DNA from: Streptomyces sp. CB02009
GTDB taxonomy: Bacteria; Actinomycetota; Actinomycetes; Streptomycetales; Streptomycetaceae
Assembly: GCF_001905825.1 (NCBI RefSeq)
Contig: NZ_LIVV01000001.1
Location: forward strand, 1,254,379 to 1,318,378
DNA length: 64,000 nt
Reading direction: 5' to 3'
The notes beneath the pieces were generated by a model. It saw only the letters and a program-made list of their open reading frames with translations, ran no database searches and was not told the DNA's origin. Shown here in pieces: positions 56,403-64,000 of this stretch. Made by a program: the position numbers and the translations under genes. Position 1 is the stretch's first letter, and every line of letters begins with the position of its first letter.

Positions 56403-57620
56403 ATGTCCCAGACAATTGAGCACACGGTCACGGACGGCCCCGAGGGCCCGGCCGCGGAACTCTACGAGGCCCGTTCCCTGCGGCTGAGACGCAGGCTGGA
56501 GCGGCTCATCGGCATCGCGGCCACCGAGGGGAACTCGCTCACCGCGCTGCGCAACGGCGACGAGATCTTCCACGCGATGCTCGCCGCGATCCGGGGCGCG
56601 GAGCACACCGTCGACATGATGACGTTCGTCTACTGGCGTGGCGACATCGCGCACGAGTTCGCCGAGGCACTCGCCGAGCGTGCCCGCGCCGGCGTACGGG
56701 TGCGGCTCATGCTGGACGGCTTCGGCTGCCGGCTCATCGAGAAGAAGGAGCTGGACCTGATGAGCGAGGCCGGGGTGGACGTGTCCTGGTTCCGCAAGCC
56801 GCTCCTCCTCTCGCCGCTCAAGCAGAACCACCGGTGCCACCGCAAGGTCCTGGTCATCGACGAGCGCACCGCGTTCACCGGCGGCGTCGGCATAGCCGAG
56901 GAATGGTGCGGCGACGCTCGCAACGAGAACGAGTGGCGCGACACCCACGTCCAGGTCACCGGACCGGCGGTGGACGGCCTGGCCGCCGCCTTCGCCCAGA
57001 ACTGGGCCGAGTGCCACGACGAACTCTTCGACGACCGCGACAGGTTCGTCGACGGCGAGCACCGCGGCGACTCCGTCGTCCAGGTCGTCCGCGGCTCCGC
57101 CTCCTTCGGCTGGCAGGACATGCAGACCCTGATCCGCGTCGTCCTGGAGTCCGCTGAGGAGCGAGTCCGCCTCACCACCGCCTACTTCGCCCCCGACAGC
57201 TACTTCACCGGACTCCTCTGCGACGCCGCCCGGCGCGGCGTCGCCGTGGAGATCCTGCTGCCCGGCCCGCACACCGACAAGCGGGTCTGCCAGCTCGCCG
57301 GGCAGCGCTACTACGAGGACCTGACGGCCTGCGGTGTGAAGATCTACCAGTACCAGCCGACGATGCTGCACGCCAAGACCATCACCGTCGACGGGATCGC
57401 CTCGCTGGTGGGCTCGACCAACTTCAACCGGCGCTCGCTGGACCACGACGAGGAAGTCATGCTCGCCGTCCTCGACCGGGAGTTCACCGCCACCCTCGAC
57501 GGCCACTTCGAAGAGGACCGGAGCAAGAGCGAGCAGATCCAGCCCGGCCGCTGGAAGCGTCGCGATCTCCTGCAGCGGGCCATGGAAGCGGCCGTCGTGC
57601 CGATCCGTCGCTTCCTGTGA
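56403..57620 (+). CDS. Cardiolipin-synthase-like phospholipase D-family protein
   Basis: 405 residues from the ATG at 56403. Two HKD motifs are intact: HRKVLVIDERTAFTGG (first) and HAKTITVDGIASLVGSTNFN (second), with the region between typical of ClsA/ClsC-type cardiolipin synthases (ALAERARAGVRVRLMLDGFG, FRKPLLLSPLKQNHR). It has no membrane helix or signal, so it may act at the membrane surface. It transfers a phosphatidyl group between phosphatidylglycerols or from CDP-DAG in this family; the exact reaction is not certain. Confidence 0.88.
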   Translation: MSQTIEHTVTDGPEGPAAELYEARSLRLRRRLERLIGIAATEGNSLTALRNGDEIFHAMLAAIRGAEHTVDMMTFVYWRGDIAHEFAEALAERARAGVRVRLMLDGFGCRLIEKKELDLMSEAGVDVSWFRKPLLLSPLKQNHRCHRKVLVIDERTAFTGGVGIAEEWCGDARNENEWRDTHVQVTGPAVDGLAAAFAQNWAECHDELFDDRDRFVDGEHRGDSVVQVVRGSASFGWQDMQTLIRVVLESAEERVRLTTAYFAPDSYFTGLLCDAARRGVAVEILLPGPHTDKRVCQLAGQRYYEDLTACGVKIYQYQPTMLHAKTITVDGIASLVGSTNFNRRSLDHDEEVMLAVLDREFTATLDGHFEEDRSKSEQIQPGRWKRRDLLQRAMEAAVVPIRRFL

Positions 57621-57635
57621 GAACGGCCCAGCGGC

Positions 57636-57668
57636 GCGGCGTGTCGGCGCCGGTGCGGCCGACGCCGC
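57636..57668 (+). terminator. Hairpin after the PLD gene
   Basis: GCGGCGTGTCGGC (57636-57648) pairs with GCCGACGCCGC (57658-57668) with a 2-nt bulge. Confidence 0.5.
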
Positions 57669-57816
57669 ATGAGCGCAGGTCAGAGCGCCCGCGTGGTCCG
57701 TGCGGCGCGGCCGGTGGGGCGAGGTCCGCTTGCCAGGGGGCGACGCCGTAGGGGAATGTTGTCTTCGAGCAACGTTTCGTCGAGTCGATGAGGTGAGGGA
57801 TCCGCACAGCGGTTCC

Positions 57817-57822
57817 TATACT
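57817..57822 (+). promoter_or_regulatory. -10-like TATACT before the phosphatase gene
   Basis: TATACT at 57817-57822 is a near-perfect -10 element. It sits so close to the TTG at 57824 that transcription would begin within the first codons, which throws doubt on that start. Confidence 0.4.
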
Positions 57823-57823
57823 T

Positions 57824-59479
57824 TTGGATCACACCCGAGCGCGCAGCGTCGCGGAGCCGGAATCCGACTTCCCCTGGGGTACGGCTCCCTACCCGGTCCT
57901 GGTTGTGGACGCCCGTGGCACCCTCGTGCGGTGCAACAAGGCGGCTGCCGTGCTTCTGCCCCAGGCCACGCCCGGAAGATCCCTGGCCGAAGTGGCCCCT
58001 TCCTGGCTCGACGCGGCCCACCGCACGGTTCGTCTTCCTCGCCAGAAACCCGCGACGGAGACGCGGGCGTCGTTCTCGGGTGCCCTGGGCGGGCGCCGGT
58101 TCGAGGCACATCCCAGCGTGCGCGACGACGGCACGATCGCCTGGTGGCTGGTGGACGACACCGATCATCAGCTGGTCCGCGACGCCCTGCACCTGGAGCG
58201 GGAGCGGACCGCGTTCCTCGCCAAGGCCTCCAGCGCCCTGCTCTCCTCCCTGAACCTGGGGCGCTGCATGGAGGTGACCGCTCGGATGGCCGCGGAGAGC
58301 CTCGCCGACGCGGCCCTGGTCATCGCGCCGACGCGCGGGCAGCGGATGCCCGTGGTGACGTGCCTGCGGGGCGGGGTGCCCAGCCTGGCGCACGAGACGG
58401 CGGACCCCAACGACGTACCGGGTCTGGGCGAGGCCCTGCGGGGGTTTCCGCCCGTGCCCTCACGGTGGATCGATCCGTCGACGGCGCCGCGGTGGATGGT
58501 GCCCGAGGGTTTCGGCCCGGTCGGATCGATGGTGATCACACCGCTGCCCGGGCACGGCGTCCCGGCCGGTGCCCTCGTCCTGCTGCGCAGGGCACGCAGC
58601 GGCGCCTTCACCGAGGAGGAGGAGGTCTTCGCCCAGCTGTTCGCCGCTCGCGCGGGAGCGGCCATGTCGGCCGCCCGCCTCTACGCCGAGCAGACCGCCA
58701 TCACCGAGGTGCTCACCCGCGAACTCCTGCCCCCGGCCCTGCACCAGGTGTCCGGCGTGGATTTCGCCGGCGGCTACCGGCCGTCCGCCGACCACGAGCG
58801 CGTGGGAGGCGACTTCTACGACGTGCACCCCGCCCCGGTCGAGGGCGAAGCCTCGCTGGTCGCTCTCGGCGACGTCTGCGGCAAGGGGCTGGAGGCCGCC
58901 GTCCTCACCGGCAAGATCCGCAGCACGCTGCACGCCCTGCTGCCCCTCGCGGACGATCACCAGCGGATGCTCTCCCTGCTCAACACCGCGCTCCTGGACT
59001 CCCGTCACGCACGGTTCGCGACCCTGGTCCTGGCTTCGGCCGTCCGCCGCGGCAGCGGAGTGGACCTCAGACTGACCAGCGCCGGCCACCCTCCGCCGCT
59101 GATCGTCCGCGCGGACGGCACCGTCGAGGAGGCGGACACCCACGGAACCCTGGTCGGGGCCATCCACGAGGTGTCCGCCCACACCGCTGCCGTCACCCTC
59201 GCCCCGGGGGAGTGCTGCGTCCTGTACACCGACGGCATCACCGAAGCCAAGGGCGGCCCGATGGGCGGCGTCCTGTTCGGGGACGAGCGGCTCAGGCGCG
59301 CCCTCTCCACCTGCGCGAGCATGCCCGCCGAAGGCATCGTCGAGCACGTGCAGATGCTGGCCGCCCAGTGGGTCGGTGAACGGCATCACGACGACATGGC
59401 CGTCGTCGTGATCGCCGCGCCCCGAACACACCATCTGAGCGCGGTGAACGGACACACTCGGGGCAGATTCACCGGATGA
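57824..59479 (+). CDS. PAS/GAF-domain SpoIIE-type serine/threonine phosphatase
   Basis: 551 residues from a TTG at 57824; the true start is uncertain because TATACT is just upstream and no ribosome-binding site is near. A PAS domain (about 18-115, APYPVLVVDARGTLVRCNKAA) is followed by a GAF domain (about 130-300, TARMAAESLADAALVIAP to FAARAGAAMSAARLYAEQ) and a PP2C/SpoIIE domain (about 310-540) with a complete metal site: VGGDFYD, LGDVCGKGLEAA, YTDGITEAKG, HHDDMAVVV. It should dephosphorylate STAS proteins in a partner-switching cascade that frees a sigma factor. Overlaps the B12 gene by ATGA. Confidence 0.9.
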   Translation: MDHTRARSVAEPESDFPWGTAPYPVLVVDARGTLVRCNKAAAVLLPQATPGRSLAEVAPSWLDAAHRTVRLPRQKPATETRASFSGALGGRRFEAHPSVRDDGTIAWWLVDDTDHQLVRDALHLERERTAFLAKASSALLSSLNLGRCMEVTARMAAESLADAALVIAPTRGQRMPVVTCLRGGVPSLAHETADPNDVPGLGEALRGFPPVPSRWIDPSTAPRWMVPEGFGPVGSMVITPLPGHGVPAGALVLLRRARSGAFTEEEEVFAQLFAARAGAAMSAARLYAEQTAITEVLTRELLPPALHQVSGVDFAGGYRPSADHERVGGDFYDVHPAPVEGEASLVALGDVCGKGLEAAVLTGKIRSTLHALLPLADDHQRMLSLLNTALLDSRHARFATLVLASAVRRGSGVDLRLTSAGHPPPLIVRADGTVEEADTHGTLVGAIHEVSAHTAAVTLAPGECCVLYTDGITEAKGGPMGGVLFGDERLRRALSTCASMPAEGIVEHVQMLAAQWVGERHHDDMAVVVIAAPRTHHLSAVNGHTRGRFTG

Positions 59480-60561
59480 ACACGACTGTCCCGACCCGCC
59501 TTCCGTCCCTGGAGCAGCTGGCGGACCACCTGTGGAACTCGGTCTCGGCCGGAGAGGAACGCTCCGCCACCGAGCTGGTGCTGGGTGCCCTCGACGAGGG
59601 GACGGACCCGGAGAGCGTCCTGCTCGATGTGATCGCGGCGGTGCAGGGCAAGGTCGGCGAGGAGTGGGCGGCGAACCGGTTCAGCGTCGCTCAGGAGCAC
59701 GCGGCGACCGCGATCAACGAGCGGGTCATCACCTCCCTCGGCGACCACCCCTCGGCCCGTACGACCGTCACCCGGGGCCGCATCACGGTGGCCTGTGTCG
59801 ACGGCGAGTGGCATGCGCTGCCCGCCCGGCTGCTGGCCGAGGTGCTCAAGCTGCGCGGTTGGCGGGTCGACTACCTCGGAGCCCAGCTCCCCACTCCGCA
59901 CCTCATCGCCCATCTCCACACCGTCGGTGCCGACGCGGTCGCGCTCTCCGGCTCCGTCGCCACGAGACTGCCCGCCGCGCACGCGGCCATCGCCGCGTGC
60001 CAGGCCATCGGGGTTCCCGTGCTCGTCGGCGGCGCCGCCTTCGGACCGGCGGGCCGGTACGCGCGCCTTCTCGGGGCCGACGTCTGGGCTCCCGACGCCC
60101 GAGGCGCCGCCGACCGCCTCGCGCGTGATCCGCTGCCACGCCCCCGGCCCCATCACCGGCAGGGCGACGACCTGCCCCACCTGGCCGACCAGGAGTACAC
60201 GCTGGTCACCCGCAACAGAGACTCGCTGGTGCGTGCGGTCTTCGCCGGCCTGGACAGTGCGTTTCCCGCCATGCGCCGCTACAGCGAACTCCAGCGCGAG
60301 CGTACCGCGGAGGACCTCGCGTCCATCGTCGAGTTCCTTGCCACCGCCCTCTATCTCGATGACGAAGAGCTCTTCGTCGAGTTCATCACGTGGACGGAAC
60401 ACGTCCTCACCTCGCGCGGTGTGCCCGCTCAGAGCCTCCCGCCCGCCCTCCGTCTGCTCTCCCTGGAGCTCCAGGACTTCCCCAGGGCCACCCGAATCCT
60501 CCGTACCGCGACGCAAGCAGTCACCAGCCGTCACTCCACCGAAGCCGGGAACACCGCATGA
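59476..60561 (+). CDS. Free-standing cobalamin-binding protein (B12_binding_2 + B12_binding) with helical C-terminus
   Basis: 361 residues, ATG at 59476 overlapping the phosphatase stop. Residues about 10-95 form the helical B12_binding_2 domain (VLLDVIAAVQGKVGEEWAANRFSVAQEH, the E74-H75 pair with W64). Residues about 102-215 form the Rossmann B12-binding domain with VDGEWHALPARLLAEVLKLRGW (E111-x-H113, the cobalt ligand), ALSGSVATRLP and VLVGGAAFG. There is no DNA-binding domain. Residues about 240-345 are a helical bundle (RYSELQRERTAEDLASIVEFLATALYLDDEELFVEFITWTEHVL) reminiscent of RsbR-type or phytochrome-like sensor bundles. It may be a photo- or B12-sensor for the neighbouring phosphatase and STAS protein. 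Confidence 0.85.
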   Translation: MNTTVPTRLPSLEQLADHLWNSVSAGEERSATELVLGALDEGTDPESVLLDVIAAVQGKVGEEWAANRFSVAQEHAATAINERVITSLGDHPSARTTVTRGRITVACVDGEWHALPARLLAEVLKLRGWRVDYLGAQLPTPHLIAHLHTVGADAVALSGSVATRLPAAHAAIAACQAIGVPVLVGGAAFGPAGRYARLLGADVWAPDARGAADRLARDPLPRPRPHHRQGDDLPHLADQEYTLVTRNRDSLVRAVFAGLDSAFPAMRRYSELQRERTAEDLASIVEFLATALYLDDEELFVEFITWTEHVLTSRGVPAQSLPPALRLLSLELQDFPRATRILRTATQAVTSRHSTEAGNTA

Positions 60562-60968
60562 CCTCACCACCCCCTGACCATCTGCGCTTGACCGGCGTCG
60601 ACACCGAGGGCCGTGTCCGCGTCGAGCTCGAAGGCGATCTCGACCACGAGACCGCGGACTTCCTCGTCGACGAGGTGACGGCCCGGATCGCCGCCGTACC
60701 CGGGCTGAGGGACCTCCATCTGCAGTGCGGAGGGCTCGGAACGATCGATTCCATGGGCTTGTCCGCCCTGCTGATGATCAGCCGTCGCACCACCGCCGCC
60801 GGTGTACGTCTGCATCTGGAGGACCGCCCGGCGAATCTCGACCGAATACTGCAGCTCACCGGTACGCTCGACCACCTCACGGCGCCTCCCGTCGCCGGCG
60901 CGGGACAGCAGCCGGCGCATGAGGAGACCGCAGCGCTCCGCCCCACCCGGCCGGACGTCAGCACCTGA
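60558..60968 (+). CDS. STAS-domain protein (anti-sigma factor antagonist-like)
   Basis: 136 residues, ATG at 60558 (ATGA overlap). The STAS fold is read from RLTGVDTEGRVRVELEGDLDHETADFLVDEV, then LHLQCGGLGTIDSMGLSALLMISRRTTAAGVRLHLED (conserved blocks). IDSMGLSALL holds the phosphorylatable Ser (S in DSMG) of RsbV/SpoIIAA-type antagonists. The C-terminal 30 residues are disordered. It would be phosphorylated by an anti-sigma kinase encoded elsewhere and dephosphorylated by the SpoIIE-type enzyme two genes upstream. Confidence 0.9.
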   Translation: MTSPPPDHLRLTGVDTEGRVRVELEGDLDHETADFLVDEVTARIAAVPGLRDLHLQCGGLGTIDSMGLSALLMISRRTTAAGVRLHLEDRPANLDRILQLTGTLDHLTAPPVAGAGQQPAHEETAALRPTRPDVST

Positions 60969-61017
60969 GCCACAGCCCGGCCGATCACCGGGCGGAAGAG
61001 CAGAGTGAGGGGCCAAC

Positions 61018-61521
61018 ATGAGCGCACCGGACGACGCCCCCGGCGGGACGGTTCACGAGGTGACCCAGTCAGCCGGCTCGATAACCGAACTCCTCGACGT
61101 GATGTGGGAGCACGCGAGAAACGCCACCGCTGAGGCCATCGGGCCCAGTTCGGCGTCACAACTGCGCCTGATGTACGTCGTCGACCGGCAGGACGGCATC
61201 CGTATGCGGACGGTGTGCCACCTGCTGGCCGCCGCGCCCCCGACCGTCACCCGCATGTGCGATCGCCTGCAGGCGATCGGCTACCTCGAACGCATGCCGT
61301 CCCCCGACAGCCGTCGCGAGATCGCCCTGCGGCTGACCGGCGCGGGCAAACGGCATCTGCAACGCATACGGGAGCAGCGCGACAGCGTGCTCCACGAGGC
61401 CATCGACAAGATGACATCCACGGAACGACGCGCACTGGCCAGGGGCCTCGCGGGGCTCAGCGCCCAGCTCGGCGCCGCCGGTGAGGAAGACAGCAGACCC
61501 GGCGTCCACTCGGTGGCGTGA
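61018..61521 (+). CDS. MarR-family transcriptional regulator
   Basis: 167 residues from the ATG at 61018, with GTGAGGGG upstream. Winged helix: LRLMYVVDRQDGIRMRTVCHLLAAAPPTVTRMCDRLQAIGYLERMPSPDSRREIALRLTGAGKRHL (cited in outline) includes the recognition helix APPTVTRMCDRL and the wing SPDSRREIALRLT. It sits 49 bases after the STAS gene on the same strand and may belong to that transcript. Ligand unknown. Confidence 0.88.
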   Translation: MSAPDDAPGGTVHEVTQSAGSITELLDVMWEHARNATAEAIGPSSASQLRLMYVVDRQDGIRMRTVCHLLAAAPPTVTRMCDRLQAIGYLERMPSPDSRREIALRLTGAGKRHLQRIREQRDSVLHEAIDKMTSTERRALARGLAGLSAQLGAAGEEDSRPGVHSVA

Positions 61522-61537
61522 ACAGCGAGGCGGGCTG

Positions 61538-62716
61538 TCAGGGCGACGGTGCCGACGGGCGGCCGAACCAGTCGAGGCAGACCACCAGGGCGTCGTCCTC
61601 GGGGTCCGCGTCACGGTAGGTCCTCAGCTCCTCCAGGAGAGCCCGGGGGACCGCGGCGGCGGGCAGGAAGCTGACCGCCTGGATGGCTCGGGCGAGCGCC
61701 CGTGTCTCATAGGCCTCTCCCGCACGGGAGACGGCGCCGTAGACCCCGTCGCTGACAAAGATCAGACGGTCGCCGGGCAGAGCCTGGAATTCCTGCGCCT
61801 CGTACAGGGTCTCGTCGAACATTCCGAGCGGCTGCTGTGCCTCGAAAGGGACCCGCTCCACGACTCTGTCCCGCTGACGCCACAACTGCGGTGACCCGGC
61901 GTCCACCACCTGTACACGCCCGGTGGCGATGTCGAAGAACAGCAGCAGGGTGGAGACGTACTGGGTGCCCCGGTACTGGGCGTAGATGGCCTGGTCGGCG
62001 AGCGCGGCCTGGTCGGAGATGCCGATGCCGGCTCTGCGGGCGTTGCGGAGGGCGTTGACCGCCAGATTCGTGAGCAGCGAGGCCTGGATCCCCTCGCCCA
62101 TTCCGTTGGTGATGGTGAGGGTCAGCGTGTCGGCCGTCGTGGCCCAGTCGAAGTTGTCGCCGTGAATGTTGTAGGCGGGCTCCAGCTGCCCTCCGATGGC
62201 GTACTCCCGGCGCGCACAGGAACGGGCGGGCAGCAGTTGCCACTGCATCTCCGCCGCCAGGGTGAGTCGCTTGCTGCGCCGCGCCTGCAGGTACAGATCG
62301 GTGTCCCGTTCGGCCACCAGGATCTCGTGACCCAGCAGCTCGGCCAGGCCCGTCAGCTCGTCGACCGCCTCAGGAGTGTGTCTCGACTCGGGAAGGCGCA
62401 CCGTCAGGATTCCGAGTCTGTCTCCGCGCACGGTCACCGGCAGATGCAGCTCGACAGTCCCGTCCTGGGAGATGTACGTGCCGTACGGTTCCTGGCTGAC
62501 GAACGCACGGCCCTCCGGACTGCTCCGTACGGCCAGGGGGTGCGCGGTGTGCGGAAGCTCGGTCACCGGCTGGAGGAGGGTGGAGCTGTAGTCGGCGACG
62601 AGCAGCTCGACGTCGGTCGCCTCGAAGTGCTGTACGAGCGCCTCACGCAGGGTGCCGAGGAGTTCGTGGGGAGCGCCCGTGCGGAGAGCGCGCTCCACGG
62701 CTTGGAAGTGCGTCAC
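61538..62716 (-). CDS. SpoIIE-type phosphatase with GAF-like N-terminus and altered metal site
   Basis: About 392 residues from a GTG at 62716 (GGGAGAA 11 nt upstream); an ATG at 62764 is in frame but overlaps a TACGAT -10-like element. Residues about 25-150 look GAF-like. The phosphatase region (about 190-390) retains HGDNFDW, SDGVYGAVS and PEDDALVVC, three of the four Asp metal ligands. The fourth, normally in a DxxGxG motif (SDGMGNG in SpoIIE, GDVCGKG in the neighbouring gene), reads TNGMGEG, an Asp-to-Asn change. Activity may be reduced or lost. It converges with MarR. Confidence 0.82.
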   Translation of the reverse strand: MTHFQAVERALRTGAPHELLGTLREALVQHFEATDVELLVADYSSTLLQPVTELPHTAHPLAVRSSPEGRAFVSQEPYGTYISQDGTVELHLPVTVRGDRLGILTVRLPESRHTPEAVDELTGLAELLGHEILVAERDTDLYLQARRSKRLTLAAEMQWQLLPARSCARREYAIGGQLEPAYNIHGDNFDWATTADTLTLTITNGMGEGIQASLLTNLAVNALRNARRAGIGISDQAALADQAIYAQYRGTQYVSTLLLFFDIATGRVQVVDAGSPQLWRQRDRVVERVPFEAQQPLGMFDETLYEAQEFQALPGDRLIFVSDGVYGAVSRAGEAYETRALARAIQAVSFLPAAAVPRALLEELRTYRDADPEDDALVVCLDWFGRPSAPSP

Positions 62717-62757
62717 GATGAGCGCCGTTCTCCCTGCTGTGCAACCTCTGCTTGTGG

Positions 62758-62763
62758 CTTCCA
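62758..62763 (-). promoter_or_regulatory. -10-like GATACGAT region for the SpoIIE-like gene
   Basis: On the minus strand GATACGAT lies about 45 nt before the GTG at 62716, giving a leader long enough to include the GGGAGAA ribosome-binding site. It favours that GTG over the ATG at 62764. Confidence 0.35.
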
Positions 62764-62892
62764 TCGTATCCCGCGCCGAGGTGTGTCGCGGGGGGTGCCG
62801 GAACCCACCGCGGGCGCCGGACCTCGGCAAGCGGCACCGGTGTCCTGGGCCCGGGACGAGTGATCCGACCTGTACCGGGTAGCGGTGTGAAC

Positions 62893-62927
62893 GTGGTGGC
62901 CCCGGTCCTGACGGGCGGGGCCACCAC
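62893..62927 (-). terminator. Hairpin terminator after the MFS gene
   Basis: Perfect 12-bp stem GTGGTGGCCCCG (62893-62904) with 62916-62927 and an 11-nt loop, immediately beyond the stop codon at 62930. Confidence 0.7.
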
Positions 62928-62929
62928 CC

Positions 62930-64000
62930 TCACGCGTCCCCGATGACCCCCTGCGCGCAAGGGACCGAAGGACGGCCGCCGCCGCGCCGCCGCGAGCCGC
63001 TCCGTGTCCCGCCGGCCGTGAGGGCCCACACCAGGAACGCGATGCAGCTGATGCCGGCCCCCAGGGCGCAGACCGCACCCCAGCCGGCCGCCGCGTAGAG
63101 CGAGGTCGCGGCGAGTGCTCCGGCGGCGCTGCCGATCGAGTAGAAGATCATGTAGCCGCCGATCAGGCGGCTGCCCGCGTCGGGGCGGAGCTCGTAGACG
63201 AGGGCCTGATTCGTGACGTGGACGGCCTGCACGGCGAGGTCGAGGACGACCACGCCGACCGCCAGGGCCACGAGCGAGCTCCGTGTGAAGGCCAGCGGCA
63301 GCCAGGAGGCGGTCAGGAGCGCGAGGCCGATGCCGGTGGTCCAGGCGGACAGTCCCCGGTCGTTCAGCCGGCCCGCGGCCGTCGCGGCCAGCGCGCCCAC
63401 CGCTCCGAACAGGCCGAACGCCCCGATCTCCGTGTGGGAGAGCCGGTACGGGTCCTCGCTGAGGGGGAGCGCGACACTGCTCCACAGAGTGCTGAACGCG
63501 GCGAAGACGAGCATGCAGAGCAGCGCTCGGAGCCGCAGCAGCCGCTCCGTCGCGAACAGGGTGAAGGTCGAGCGCACGAGCGCGCCGTAGCGCAGCCGCG
63601 TGGCCGCTTCGGCGTGACGGGGGATGCTCCGGTGCAGCACCAGGGCGAGCACGACGGTGAGCAGCGCCGAGGCCAGGTAGACGGAGCGCCAGCCGGCGAG
63701 GTCGGCCAGGACGCCGGAGACCGTGCGGGCGAGCAGGATTCCGATGACGATTCCGCTGGTCACCAGGCCGACGACCGCGCCGCGCCGGGCGGGGTCCGCG
63801 AGCGACGCGGCGAAGGCGACCAGCGTCTGGGTGACCACGGCGAGCAGCCCCACCGCGGCTGTTCCGGCGAGGAGTACAGGGGCGGTGCCGGCGGTTGCCA
63901 CGGCGACGAGGGCGGCCACGAGGAGCAGGAGCTGGGTGACGACGAGCCTCTTGCGCGCGCGTACGTCGCCAAGCGGTACGAGGAGGAGGAGTCCCGCACC
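62930..64000 (-). CDS. MFS transporter, 5' end beyond the window
   Basis: The frame runs from the stop at 62930 to the right edge. About ten hydrophobic helices remain. At the edge the residues LLLLVPLGDVRARKRLVVTQLLLLVAALVAV are the loop 2-3 region of a major facilitator (P-L-G-D-x-x-x-x-K/R motif A), and ADPARRGAVVGLVTSGIVIGILLARTVSGVLADLAGWRSVYLASALLTVVLAL is the motif C region. LSHTEIGAFGLFGAVGALAATAAGRLNDRG begins the second half. The family resembles AraJ/YfcJ-type drug exporters. About the first 50 residues are missing. Confidence 0.85.
   Translation of the reverse strand, partial: GAGLLLLVPLGDVRARKRLVVTQLLLLVAALVAVATAGTAPVLLAGTAAVGLLAVVTQTLVAFAASLADPARRGAVVGLVTSGIVIGILLARTVSGVLADLAGWRSVYLASALLTVVLALVLHRSIPRHAEAATRLRYGALVRSTFTLFATERLLRLRALLCMLVFAAFSTLWSSVALPLSEDPYRLSHTEIGAFGLFGAVGALAATAAGRLNDRGLSAWTTGIGLALLTASWLPLAFTRSSLVALAVGVVVLDLAVQAVHVTNQALVYELRPDAGSRLIGGYMIFYSIGSAAGALAATSLYAAAGWGAVCALGAGISCIAFLVWALTAGGTRSGSRRRGGGRPSVPCAQGVIGDA

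Overview
The window reads as a single chromosomal segment of a Streptomyces or very close actinomycete. GC is extremely high with strong G/C bias at third codon positions. GTG starts are frequent, and several genes have a TAnnnT-like hexamer 6-8 nt before the start codon, as in leaderless actinobacterial mRNAs. Actinomycete-typical families are present: DUF3040, DUF4383, a DUF6479-like protein, prokaryotic phospholipase A2, TIGR03086/WYL pairs and SpoIIE/STAS proteins. I see no rRNA, tRNA, CRISPR array, insertion sequence or prophage. The mix of secreted enzymes, orphan regulators, gene remnants and one compact catabolic operon suggests accessory (arm-like) chromosome.

Layout. 1-7 kb: end of a fused acyl-CoA mutase, a hexapeptide acetyltransferase on the opposite strand, a TetR remnant, a secreted amidase, a VOC protein, a cytochrome P450 with its 3Fe-4S ferredoxin, and an unknown protein. 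7-14.6 kb: three large secreted proteins with different catalytic parts (ThuA plus 3-keto-disaccharide hydrolase; sugar dehydrogenase plus PKD plus CBM; PA14 plus beta-propeller-like region), all ending in almost the same 125-residue ricin-type lectin module. 14.6-23.4 kb: small proteins, TerC, an SLC13/ArsB-like permease with DUF3040 and an orphan histidine kinase, a multispan membrane protein, a flavoprotein, secreted phospholipase A2, a YjbR-like and a VOC protein. 23.5-34 kb: a 5'-truncated phospholipase D/FG-GAP gene next to a 28-bp tandem repeat, a WYL regulator divergent from a TIGR03086 gene, a pair of unknown genes, a nitroreductase remnant, a squalene/phytoene-synthase-like gene, SDR and small membrane proteins. 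34-43 kb: ECF sigma factor, two glycosyltransferases, a MerR-cobalamin (LitR/CarH-type) regulator, a secreted fasciclin protein, VOC and MFS genes.

43-56 kb holds a LysR regulator divergent from nine tightly coupled genes (44301-52616). Together they encode a full lower pathway from 3-hydroxykynurenine/3-hydroxyanthranilate by extradiol cleavage to pyruvate and acetyl-CoA: kynureninase, 3-hydroxyanthranilate dioxygenase, ACMS decarboxylase, 2-aminomuconate semialdehyde dehydrogenase, 2-aminomuconate deaminase, oxalocrotonate decarboxylase, oxopentenoate hydratase, hydroxyoxovalerate aldolase and acylating acetaldehyde dehydrogenase. A secreted LVIVD-repeat protein and an amino-acid permease follow, before a strong hairpin terminator at 56207-56238. 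Tryptophan dioxygenase, kynurenine formamidase and kynurenine monooxygenase are not in the window.

56-64 kb: a cardiolipin-synthase-like PLD protein, then a coupled set of PAS/GAF/SpoIIE phosphatase, a free-standing cobalamin-binding protein and a STAS protein (57824-60968), a MarR regulator, a second SpoIIE-type phosphatase with an altered metal-site residue, and a partial MFS transporter at the edge. The phosphatase-B12-STAS set looks like a cobalamin- (possibly light-) sensing partner-switching module and is the most interesting candidate for an undescribed system. The shared-lectin secreted trio is the second.
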